Assembly: GCA_031418395.1 (NCBI GenBank)
Contig: JANOXL010000431.1
Coordinates: forward strand, 1-15,955
Direction: 5' to 3'
Source: JANYCG01 sp031418395
GTDB lineage: Bacteria > Pseudomonadota > Gammaproteobacteria > Burkholderiales > Burkholderiaceae_C
Length of the DNA stretch: 15,955 nucleotides
How positions within the stretch are numbered: position 1 is the stretch's first letter; every line of letters starts with the position of its first letter. A program made the translations under genes and the position numbers. Below, one piece after another: positions 7,286 through 13,311 of this stretch. Under the pieces are notes generated by a model, which saw nothing but the letters and a program-made list of their open reading frames with translations, did no database searches and was not told the DNA's origin.

Positions 7286-7301
7286 TTAATATGGATGTTA
7301 A
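7286..7301. repeat. Near-palindromic 16-mer, one-base variant of the copy at 4841
   Basis: TTAATATGGATGTTAA, differing at one position from the perfect palindrome at 4841-4856. Both lie in AT-rich intergenic DNA shortly after the end of an operon or gene. A looser relative (12/16) can be aligned at 10033-10048 upstream of the small membrane protein gene. Confidence 0.3.
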
Positions 7302-7332
7302 TTCAGAAAAAAACCTCGCCGGGCCTGCACAC

Positions 7333-8442
7333 TCACGCCATGGATGCCACTTCCAGCGCCGCCAGTTGCTCCGCCGCCTCGTAGGCTTGCAGCGCTTGCA
7401 CCACATCGTCCAGTTCACCTTCCATCACGGTCAGCAGCTTGTACAGCGTCAAGTTGATGCGGTGGTCCGTCAAACGGCCTTGCGGGAAGTTGTAGGTGCG
7501 GATACGGTCACTGCGGTCGCCGCTGCCAATCAGGCCTTTGCGCTCGGCGGCGTCTTTGGCCGCGCGCTCGGAGCGGTCTTTTTCGATGATGCGGGCGGTC
7601 AGCACTTTGAGGGCCTGGGCTTTATTGCTGTGTTGGCTGCGGCCATCCTGGCATTCGGCGACGATGCCGGTGGGCAGGTGGGTGATGCGCACGGCTGAGT
7701 CGGTTTTGTTGATGTGCTGGCCGCCGGCGCCGCTGGCGCGGTAGGTGTCGATACGCAAATCGGCCGGGTTGATGGTGATGGCCACGGCTTCGTCCGGCTC
7801 GGCCAACACCGCCACGGTGCAGGCGCTGGTGTGGATGCGGCCCTGCGTCTCAGTGACCGGCACGCGCTGCACGCGATGGCCGCCGGATTCAAATTTCAAC
7901 GTGCCGTAAGGGCCGGTGTTGCTCACGGCGCTGGTGTCGCCCGAGATTTGGAGCACCACTTCTTTGTAGCCGCCCAGTTCACTGGCCGACTCACTCATCA
8001 CCTCCACTCGCCAGCCCTGGCGCTCGCAAAAGCGTGAATACATACGTGTCAAATCCGCCGCAAACAGGGCAGACTCGTCGCCGCCCGTGCCGGCGCGCAC
8101 CTCGATAAAGGCGTTGCGTGCGTCGTCCGGGTCTTTGGGCAACAACATGCGCTGCAACTCGGCGTCCAACTGCGTCAGCTCGCTGCTGGCCGCGTCGATC
8201 TCGTCCTGCGCCATCTCAGCCATGTCGGCATCTTTGAGCATGTCTTGCGCCGCAGCCACATCAGCTTCCCGCGCTTGGTAACGCACCCAGCGCGTGGCCA
8301 CTGCAGACACGTCCGTATGCTCACGGGAGAGCGCCAGGAACTGCTTCATGTCCTTCATGATGTCTTCCCGCGAGAGCAAAAATTCAAGCTCGCCCTGGCG
8401 GTCGGCGAAGCGGGCGAGGCGGTTGCGAAGGAACTGTTTCAT
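7333..8442 (-). CDS. prfA: Peptide chain release factor 1 (RF1)
   Basis: A 369-residue cytoplasmic class I release factor that reads UAA and UAG and triggers release of the finished peptide. The codon-recognition tripeptide PxT is present as PVT (195-197) in RVPVTETQGRIHTS, and the catalytic GGQ is at 240-242 in SGAGGQHINKTDSAVRITH. The acidic FIEVRAGTGGDESALFA segment and the C-terminal TYNFPQGRLTDHRINLTLYKL are also as expected. The start at 8442 (MKQFLRNRLARFADR) matches the usual N-terminus; the open frame runs 10 codons further to a TTG at 8472, but that part enters the repeat-flanking DNA. No good Shine-Dalgarno site precedes the ATG. The glutamine in GGQ is the substrate of the PrmC encoded downstream. 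Confidence 0.96.
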   Translation of the reverse strand: MKQFLRNRLARFADRQGELEFLLSREDIMKDMKQFLALSREHTDVSAVATRWVRYQAREADVAAAQDMLKDADMAEMAQDEIDAASSELTQLDAELQRMLLPKDPDDARNAFIEVRAGTGGDESALFAADLTRMYSRFCERQGWRVEVMSESASELGGYKEVVLQISGDTSAVSNTGPYGTLKFESGGHRVQRVPVTETQGRIHTSACTVAVLAEPDEAVAITINPADLRIDTYRASGAGGQHINKTDSAVRITHLPTGIVAECQDGRSQHSNKAQALKVLTARIIEKDRSERAAKDAAERKGLIGSGDRSDRIRTYNFPQGRLTDHRINLTLYKLLTVMEGELDDVVQALQAYEAAEQLAALEVASMA

Positions 8443-8484
8443 AAAGAATGGGGAGAAAACGGGAGATTCCAAAAAACGGGATTT

Positions 8485-8585
8485 GATTCAATAAATTGGG
8501 GTCGGATTCCAATTTTTCCGAAGGGCGATCGTTGCAGGGAGCTCAGGTCACCAAAAATTGGACTCTGACCCCAATTTATTGAATC
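8485..8585. repeat. 101-nt REP/RAYT-type palindromic element between hemA and prfA
   Basis: Two 33-nt arms (8485-8517 and 8553-8585) are inverted copies with 31 of 33 positions matching, around a 35-nt centre. Each arm contains AATAAATTGGGGTC and TCCAATTTTT. The AATTGGGGTC...GACCCCAATT signature is one I associate with dispersed palindromes found around IS200-like REP-associated tyrosine transposases (RAYTs) in proteobacteria. No transposase gene is present, so this would be a non-autonomous copy. As RNA it could fold into a long hairpin between the hemA and prfA messages. Confidence 0.75.
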
Positions 8586-8603
8586 CGGCCTCAATTCCAC
8601 CTG

Positions 8604-8622
8604 CGAGCGCGTAACAGGCTCG
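8604..8622. other. Small hairpin after hemA
   Basis: CGAGC (8604-8608) pairs with GCTCG (8618-8622) around a 9-nt loop, 22 nt beyond the hemA stop codon on the - strand. No T-run follows, so it is at most a weak pause or 3'-end structure. Confidence 0.25.
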
Positions 8623-8643
8623 GGGATAACGCAATGAGCGCAG

Positions 8644-9981
8644 CTAACGTTCTTTACGCAAAAAAAAGTGCTGCGCCGCCTGCGTCGCCCGTTCCCGCAC
8701 TTCCGCGTCACTGGCGCGCAGCTCGGCAAAGGTGCCGTGCAGCATCTTTTGGGTGATGCCTTTGGCCAGTGCGTCCAGCACCTGGTCGATGTTGTCGCCC
8801 CGCGCCAGCAGCTTGCGGGCGCGCTCAATCTCCAACGCGCGCCAGGCGTCGGCTTGCGCGTTCAATTGCTGGATCAAAGGCACCACGCCGCTTTGCGGAT
8901 GCCGCTGGGCCAGCCAATGCATGAAACTTTGCACACCCGCGTCGATGATCACCTCTGCCTGCGCCACGGCGGCCTGGCGGTTGGCGTGGCCGGATTGCAC
9001 CACCTTGGCCAGGTCGTCCACCGTGTACAAATACACGTCTTCCAGTGCCTTCACCTCGGGCTCGATATCACGCGGCACGGCCAGGTCGACCATAAACATC
9101 GGCCGGTGTTTGCGTTTTTTCACCGCCCGCTCTACCGCGCCCAAGCCGATGATCGGCAAGGTGCTGGCCGTGCAACTCACAACCGCGTCAAACTCGTGCA
9201 GGCGGTCTGGCAAATCCGCCAAGCGCATGACTTCGGCACCAAAACGGCTGGCCAGTTGCTCGCCGCGCTCCAGCGTGCGGTTGGCAATGGTGATCGACTT
9301 GGGGCTTTTGGCGGCAAAGTGCGTGGCGGCCAACTCAATCATTTCACCCGCACCGACAAACAGCACGCGGATGTCTTTTAAATCCTCAAACAACTGCCCC
9401 GCCAGCCGCACCGAGGCCGCGGCCATGCTGATCGAGTGCGCGCCGATTTCAGTGGACGTGCGCACTTCTTTGGCTACGGAGAACGAACGCTGAAAGAGCT
9501 GGTTCAAGGTGCTGCCCAAAGCGCCCGCTTCATCGGCCACCCGAACGGCGTCTTTCATCTGCCCCAAAATTTGCGGCTCGCCCAGCACCATCGAATCGAG
9601 CCCGCTGGCCACTCGAAAAGCATGCCGCGCAGCCGGGCCGTCTTGCAGGGTGTAAGCGTGTGAGCGCAGCAGCGCGGGCGTCACGCCGCCGGAGTGGGCG
9701 AGCCACTCTAGCGTGTTGTTGATGGCCTGATGAATGGCGTAGTTGGCGGACGGATGGGTCGATTGCGCCAAGGCGCTGCCGACGTCAGCGCTGGTGGCGC
9801 AATAAATCTCTGTGCGGTTGCAGGTCGAAATAATCGCCGATTCCAGCGGCTTGTCCAGGCTGGAAAGCGCCTGGCGCAGGCTCTTCAAGGTCGGTTCGAT
9901 TTGGTCGAGGGCGAACGCAAACCGACCGCGCAGATCCAGCGGTGCCGTGGTGTGGTTGATGCCTAATGCCCAGACTGCCAT
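8644..9981 (-). CDS. hemA: Glutamyl-tRNA reductase
   Basis: A 445-residue cytoplasmic enzyme that reduces glutamyl-tRNA(Glu) to glutamate-1-semialdehyde with NADPH, the first committed step of C5-pathway tetrapyrrole synthesis. The N-terminus MAVWALGINHTTAPLDLR is typical. The nucleophilic cysteine is Cys54 in STCNRTE (52-58). The GLDSMVLGEPQILGQ signature occupies 127-141, and the NADPH-binding Rossmann motif VLFVGAGEM is at 206-214. The C-terminal dimerisation domain contains the spinal helix and KLLARGDNIDQVLDALAKGITQKMLHG. Length is usual (E. coli 418, many betaproteobacteria about 430). hemA-prfA-prmC is a widespread order. Here a palindromic repeat lies between hemA and prfA, and the upstream AT-rich region is shared with a divergent small gene. 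Confidence 0.96.
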   Translation of the reverse strand: MAVWALGINHTTAPLDLRGRFAFALDQIEPTLKSLRQALSSLDKPLESAIISTCNRTEIYCATSADVGSALAQSTHPSANYAIHQAINNTLEWLAHSGGVTPALLRSHAYTLQDGPAARHAFRVASGLDSMVLGEPQILGQMKDAVRVADEAGALGSTLNQLFQRSFSVAKEVRTSTEIGAHSISMAAASVRLAGQLFEDLKDIRVLFVGAGEMIELAATHFAAKSPKSITIANRTLERGEQLASRFGAEVMRLADLPDRLHEFDAVVSCTASTLPIIGLGAVERAVKKRKHRPMFMVDLAVPRDIEPEVKALEDVYLYTVDDLAKVVQSGHANRQAAVAQAEVIIDAGVQSFMHWLAQRHPQSGVVPLIQQLNAQADAWRALEIERARKLLARGDNIDQVLDALAKGITQKMLHGTFAELRASDAEVRERATQAAQHFFLRKER

Positions 9982-9987
9982 ATGTAA

Positions 9988-10016
9988 TTAACTTCAGATT
10001 ATAAAATTTGTATACA
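9988..10016. promoter_or_regulatory. Candidate divergent promoters for hemA and the small membrane protein gene
   Basis: The AT-rich gap holds hexamers for both directions. For hemA, a perfect -10 TATAAT on the - strand occupies 9998-10003, 16 nt before the ATG, with no clear -35. For the + strand, TTAACT (9988-9993) and TATACA (10011-10016) are separated by 17 nt, each a 4/6 match. The two overlap, so the genes might compete for polymerase. Prediction by eye only. Confidence 0.35.
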
Positions 10017-10073
10017 CGTGGCAGATCGAGGGCAAATATGGACGTAAAAATGAATGACCCAAATGTTTGAAGT

Positions 10074-10364
10074 ATGGGCGCTTTAGATCTCTTGGTTCAC
10101 TGCCTGAACTTCGCCGCGCCCGCGTTGGGCGTTGCGCTGTTGATGCGGTTTTTCAGCCTGCTGTCCCAGAAGTTCGCCAAACGATCCCAGGGCCCAGTCG
10201 CAGGCGGCTGGGTGCAACTGGGGGTCAATTTCACGGTCGGCCTCGTAGTCCTGGCAGGTGGCCTCTGGTTTTTTGGCCGCGACGGCATGATGGCCACCTA
10301 CGGCGCACTGGTGGTCGGCGTGGGGTTAAGCCAGTGGGTGCTGAATAAGGGCTGGCGGGTGTGA
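10074..10364 (+). CDS. Small hypothetical membrane protein, three predicted helices
   Basis: A 96-residue protein with three hydrophobic segments at about 8-30, 46-67 and 72-91, separated by a basic loop SQKFAKRSQG and a short RDGM turn. The positive-inside rule suggests that the loop around residues 31-40 is cytoplasmic. I recognise no family motif and assign no function. Evidence that it is real is the coherent membrane-protein composition over its whole length, its own AT-rich upstream region divergent from hemA, and the absence of a competing gene. No strong Shine-Dalgarno site precedes the ATG. Its TGA overlaps a GTG at 10361 that opens a frame containing a PIN-domain-like fragment. Confidence 0.7.
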   Translation: MGALDLLVHCLNFAAPALGVALLMRFFSLLSQKFAKRSQGPVAGGWVQLGVNFTVGLVVLAGGLWFFGRDGMMATYGALVVGVGLSQWVLNKGWRV

Positions 10365-10445
10365 TGGACTGCCGTCAATCGACATTTGCCAAAGCCGTTA
10401 TAGGGCTGGACACCAACCTCCTCGTGAATTACGTGTCGCTGCTGG
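10361..10445 (+). pseudogene. Possible remnant of a PIN-domain (VapC-like) toxin N-terminus
   Basis: In the frame opened by the GTG at 10361, positions 10397-10435 encode VIGLDTNLLVNYV, which closely resembles the first strand and acidic residue of PIN-domain ribonucleases (typically M-I-G-L-D-T-N-V-L-V-R-Y). The catalytic first aspartate (GAC at 10409) is preserved. After about 16 codons similarity stops: the frame continues into the antisense of the ugpQ 3' end, and none of the later PIN acidic residues can be found. No antitoxin gene lies upstream. It is best read as a decayed fragment left after deletion, although a 13-residue match might be coincidence. Confidence 0.4.
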
Positions 10446-10464
10446 CTTTTAACGCCGGAAGTCG

Positions 10465-11229
10465 TCACCCTGGCGCAAACACATCCACCCGGTCGGTGAT
10501 GATGCCGTCGGTACCCAAGTCAATCAATCGCTGGGCGGCCCATTCGTCATTGACGGTGTAACTCAGGGTGCGAAAACCGGCACTTTTGGCCTCGCGCACA
10601 GTGGCCTCATCCCACAGGGCGTAGTTGCAAATGATGGCAACGCAATCGAGTTGCAAGGCCGATTCGAGCCAGTTGGACTCCATTTTGTCGAGCAACAAGC
10701 CGCGCGGTAGATGCGGTGCGGCACCATAGGCGCCAAACAGCGCGTCGGTGTTAAAGGACGTCAAAAGCGGCAGGTGCGCGGCATCGCGCCACAAGCGTGC
10801 GGCTTCAGTGGCGACCACTTCGCCGGTGCGCCGGTCAGTGCCCGGTGTGGGTTTGATTTCGATGTTTAGAAAAAACTCGTTGGCCAGAATGTATTCGGCG
10901 ATGTTGTCAAGCAGGGGCAGCGGCTCACCTGCGTAGGCGCGGGAGTGCCAGCCGCCTGCGTCGAGCTGGCTCAAGGTGGCCCAGGGGTGCTGGCCACCGA
11001 TGGCACTTGCTCCGTCGCCCAGGCGGTTACGGGCGTTGGTGGTGCGGGCCAGGTCGGCGTCGTGCATTAAAAACGGCACACCGTCAGCGCTCAATTTCAC
11101 GTCGCACTCAAACATGCGGTAACCGTGGCTGGCGCCTAGTCGAAAGGCGGCGAGGGTGTTTTCAGGGGCGAGTTTGCCGGCGCCACGATGGGCGACCCAT
11201 TTTGGATAAGGCCAAGCTTGGCTCGGCAT
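10465..11229 (-). CDS. ugpQ: Glycerophosphodiester phosphodiesterase
   Basis: A 254-residue enzyme of the GDPD family that splits glycerophosphodiesters into sn-glycerol-3-phosphate and an alcohol. The TIM-barrel active-site residues are visible: HRGAG (14-18, His14 and Arg15), APENT with Glu24, FECDVKLSADG with Glu41 and Asp43 binding the metal, and HD with His56. LNIEIKP (metal-binding Glu) and TDGIITDRVD near the C-terminus complete the pattern. There is no signal peptide, consistent with a cytoplasmic enzyme acting on imported diesters like E. coli UgpQ. It is the last gene of the ugp operon, starting 5 nt after the ATPase gene ends. It converges with the small membrane protein gene to its left. 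Confidence 0.94.
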   Translation of the reverse strand: MPSQAWPYPKWVAHRGAGKLAPENTLAAFRLGASHGYRMFECDVKLSADGVPFLMHDADLARTTNARNRLGDGASAIGGQHPWATLSQLDAGGWHSRAYAGEPLPLLDNIAEYILANEFFLNIEIKPTPGTDRRTGEVVATEAARLWRDAAHLPLLTSFNTDALFGAYGAAPHLPRGLLLDKMESNWLESALQLDCVAIICNYALWDEATVREAKSAGFRTLSYTVNDEWAAQRLIDLGTDGIITDRVDVFAPG

Positions 11230-11234
11230 TTTGA

Positions 11235-12251
11235 CTAAATCCGTTTTCCGCTTGCGGCGTCAAACCAATGCAGGCGATCTGCGCGGGGGGTGACGTGGAA
11301 GGTCGAGCCGATGGCCGGTGGTTTGTGTTGCTCGTCAATGCGCACGATGAGTTGTTCACCATTCATGCTGCTGTAGACGAGGCGCTCGGCCCCGAGCGTT
11401 TCAATCGCTTCCACGCGCAAGGCCCAGCCAGTGGCGGTGACATCCAGATGCTCCGGGCGGATGCCCAAAATGCTCCCTTCGGCTCCGCCGTTCTCTTTGT
11501 TCGGCGCAAGTTTGAGCAAGTTCATCGGGGGTGATCCGATGAAGCTGGCCACAAAGGTCGAAGCCGGCCTTGAATAAACTTCTTCGGGCGTGCCAAATTG
11601 CTCCATACGCCCGCCGTTCATCACCATCATGCGTTCAGCCAGGGTCATGGCCTCGACCTGATCGTGAGTGACAAAAAGCGAGGTGATGCCGAGTTCACGG
11701 TGCAGTTTTTGAATCTCCAGCCGGGTTTGCGCGCGCAGTTTGGCGTCGAGGTTGGAGAGCGGCTCGTCAAACAAAAACACCTGGGGCTGGCGCACGATGG
11801 CACGACCCATGGCCACTCGCTGGCGCTGCCCGCCCGAGAGCTCACGCGGCTTGCGGGTGAGCAGGGCGCCAAGCTCCAGAATCTTGGCGGCTTTGTCGAC
11901 ACGGGTTTTAATCTCGTCCACCGGCACCTTGGCGATCTTCAAGCCGTAGGCCATGTTGTCAAAGACACTCATGTGCGGGTACAAGGCATAGTTCTGGAAC
12001 ACCATGGCGATGTCGCGCTCGGACGGCTCGAGTTTGTTCACAACACGGTTGCCAATGGAAATATCGCCTTCAGTGATTTCTTCGAGCCCCGCCACCATGC
12101 GCAAAAGCGTCGATTTGCCGCAGCCCGAGGGGCCGACGATCACGACAAACTCGCCATCTTTGATGTCGGCGTTGACGCCGTGAATCACCTGGTTTGCCGT
12201 TGGGCCTTTGCCGTAACGCTTGATGATGTTTTTGAGGGTTATTGATGCCAT
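11235..12251 (-). CDS. ugpC: sn-Glycerol-3-phosphate ABC importer ATP-binding protein
   Basis: A 338-residue MalK/UgpC-type ATPase that energises the UgpAE permease pair. Motifs: Walker A GPSGCGKST (40-48), Q-loop VFQNYALYPHMSV with Gln86, signature LSGGQRQRVAMGRA (from 138), Walker B VFLFDEPLSNLDA (from 158) and the His switch in VTHDQVEAMTL. The C-terminal third is the OB-like regulatory domain (ILGIRPEHLDV and later). The start is set at MASITLKNIIKRYG. The frame is open 39 codons upstream, but that extension is the translation of the REP-like repeat at 12260-12325 and is rejected. UgpC in E. coli is inhibited by phosphate; whether that holds here is not visible. Confidence 0.94.
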   Translation of the reverse strand: MASITLKNIIKRYGKGPTANQVIHGVNADIKDGEFVVIVGPSGCGKSTLLRMVAGLEEITEGDISIGNRVVNKLEPSERDIAMVFQNYALYPHMSVFDNMAYGLKIAKVPVDEIKTRVDKAAKILELGALLTRKPRELSGGQRQRVAMGRAIVRQPQVFLFDEPLSNLDAKLRAQTRLEIQKLHRELGITSLFVTHDQVEAMTLAERMMVMNGGRMEQFGTPEEVYSRPASTFVASFIGSPPMNLLKLAPNKENGGAEGSILGIRPEHLDVTATGWALRVEAIETLGAERLVYSSMNGEQLIVRIDEQHKPPAIGSTFHVTPRADRLHWFDAASGKRI

Positions 12252-12259
12252 GTCGATGT

Positions 12260-12325
12260 CCGTTCGCCCTGAGCCCGTCGAAGGGAATTGTTGTGCAAAG
12301 GCTTCGACAAGCTCAGCCCGAACGG
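12260..12325. repeat. REP-like inverted pair between ugpE and ugpC
   Basis: A left arm (12260-12284, core TTCGCCCTGAGCCCGTCGAA) and a right arm (12301-12325, core TTCGACAAGCTCAGCCCGAA) are inverted copies with about 20 of 25 positions matching, around a 16-nt centre. The GTTCG-CCTGAGC-GTCGAAGG pattern belongs to a very widespread family of dispersed bacterial palindromes. It occupies most of the 85-nt gap between the two genes. As RNA it would form a stable hairpin that could protect upstream message or lower ugpC expression. Confidence 0.8.
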
Positions 12326-12336
12326 CAAAAAGTTGT

Positions 12337-13191
12337 TCATTTTTCTGTATCCACCAAACCTTTGACAAACCACTTCTGCATCAGGATCACGACCAGCGCG
12401 GGCGGTGTCATGGCCAGGATGGCGGTGGCCATGACCACGTTCCACTCGGTGTAAGCCTCGCCTGCAATCAGGCGTTTGATGCCCAGCACCACCGGGTACA
12501 TGGTCTCCTGGGTGGTGATGAGCAGCGGCCAGAGGTACTGGTTCCAGCCGTAGATGAACTGAATTACAAACAGCGCGGCAATGCTGGTTTTGGACAGCGG
12601 CAGCAACACGTCCCAGAAGAAACGCATGGGGCCTGCGCCGTCAATGCGGGCGGCTTCGACCAGTTCATCGGGCACGGTCAGGAAAAACTGGCGGAATAAA
12701 AAAGTGGCCGTGGCCGACGCAATGAGCGGAATCGTCAAACCGGCATAACTGTTGAGCATGCCCAGGTCGGAGACAACCTTGTAGGTAGGGCCAATGCGCA
12801 CCTCGACCGGCAACATCAAGGTGACAAAAATCATCCAGAACACGATGTTTCTGAACGGAAAACGGAAATAAACGATGGCGAAGGCTGAAAGCAGCGAAAT
12901 AGCGATCTTGCCAATGGCGATGACCAGTGCGGAAATGAGGCTGATGCCCATCATCGGCAAAGCTGGCGGGAACTTGCTGCCTGTGCTGCTTTCGCCGCCG
13001 AAAAGCGCGAGTTTGTAGGTTTCGAAGAAATTCCCGCCGGGGATCAAGGACAGCGGCGTCGATTGCGCAATCTGCTGTGCGCTTTGGGTAGAGGCCACGA
13101 TGGCCAGATACAACGGAAACGCCACCACCAGCACGCCGATCGTCAATACCGCGTGGGAGATGAAGGTGGCGACGGGACGGCGTTCGATCAT
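12337..13191 (-). CDS. ugpE: sn-Glycerol-3-phosphate ABC importer permease, UgpE
   Basis: A 284-residue inner-membrane permease of the MalG/UgpE type. It has about six hydrophobic segments, starting with HAVLTIGVLVVAFPLYLAIV near the N-terminus. The cytoplasmic EAA loop that docks on the ATPase is ELVEAARIDGAGPMRFFWDV (177-194), directly before LPLSKTS. The C-terminus GLVDTEK resembles UgpE proteins. It pairs with UgpA to form the translocation path for glycerol-3-phosphate and its diesters. It is separated from ugpA by 120 nt carrying a GC-rich repeat and from ugpC by 85 nt carrying a REP-like palindrome, unusually loose packing for an ABC operon. Confidence 0.93.
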   Translation of the reverse strand: MIERRPVATFISHAVLTIGVLVVAFPLYLAIVASTQSAQQIAQSTPLSLIPGGNFFETYKLALFGGESSTGSKFPPALPMMGISLISALVIAIGKIAISLLSAFAIVYFRFPFRNIVFWMIFVTLMLPVEVRIGPTYKVVSDLGMLNSYAGLTIPLIASATATFLFRQFFLTVPDELVEAARIDGAGPMRFFWDVLLPLSKTSIAALFVIQFIYGWNQYLWPLLITTQETMYPVVLGIKRLIAGEAYTEWNVVMATAILAMTPPALVVILMQKWFVKGLVDTEK

Positions 13192-13228
13192 GACAGGCGT
13201 GCGCGGAGGTAATAGGCGTTACGGGCAA

Positions 13229-13301
13229 TTTCCCGCCGGGCCGCCCCAAGGGAAATTAGCCCCCGGGGGGCAGCGACCCGCGAAGCGGCGGAGCGTGGGG
13301 G
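13229..13301. repeat. GC-rich dispersed repeat of Comamonadaceae type between ugpA and ugpE
   Basis: A block with CGCCGGGCCGCCCCAAGGG, then TTAGCCCCCGGGGGGCAGCG, then ACCCGCGAAGCGGCGGAGCG and TGGGGGC. It contains nested inverted repeats (CCCCC/GGGGG, CCGC/GCGG, GCCCC with GGGGC) and no reading frame of interest. I recall closely similar blocks in intergenic regions of many Comamonadaceae genomes, which supports the taxonomic guess; this was not checked by search. In the ugp message it would form a strong hairpin. Confidence 0.6.
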
Positions 13302-13311
13302 CAAAATTCAT

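Larger units (their letters stand above)
7124..7332 (-). other. AT-rich spacer between prfA and prmC
   Basis: A 209-nt block of very low GC between two genes normally packed together. It holds the candidate prmC promoter (7135-7163), a 6-nt inverted repeat TTATCA/TGATAA (7192-7197 and 7216-7221), the palindromic 16-mer at 7286-7301, and a run of seven T on the - strand shortly after the prfA stop that could help terminate transcription. No open reading frame of interest was found. Its base composition contrasts sharply with the flanking genes. Confidence 0.6.

Noticed and set aside
8443..8472. Ten-codon upstream extension of RF1 from a TTG
   Set aside because: The RF1 N-terminus normally begins at the MKxFLRxRL segment, here at 8442; the extension comes from DNA beside the palindromic repeat.
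10446..10561. Continuation of the + strand frame after the PIN-like fragment
   Set aside because: It overlaps the ugpQ 3' end in antisense and loses any PIN similarity.
12252..12368. 39-residue N-terminal extension of UgpC
   Set aside because: It is a translation of the REP-like palindrome and overlaps the ugpE 3' end; family proteins start at MASITLKN.
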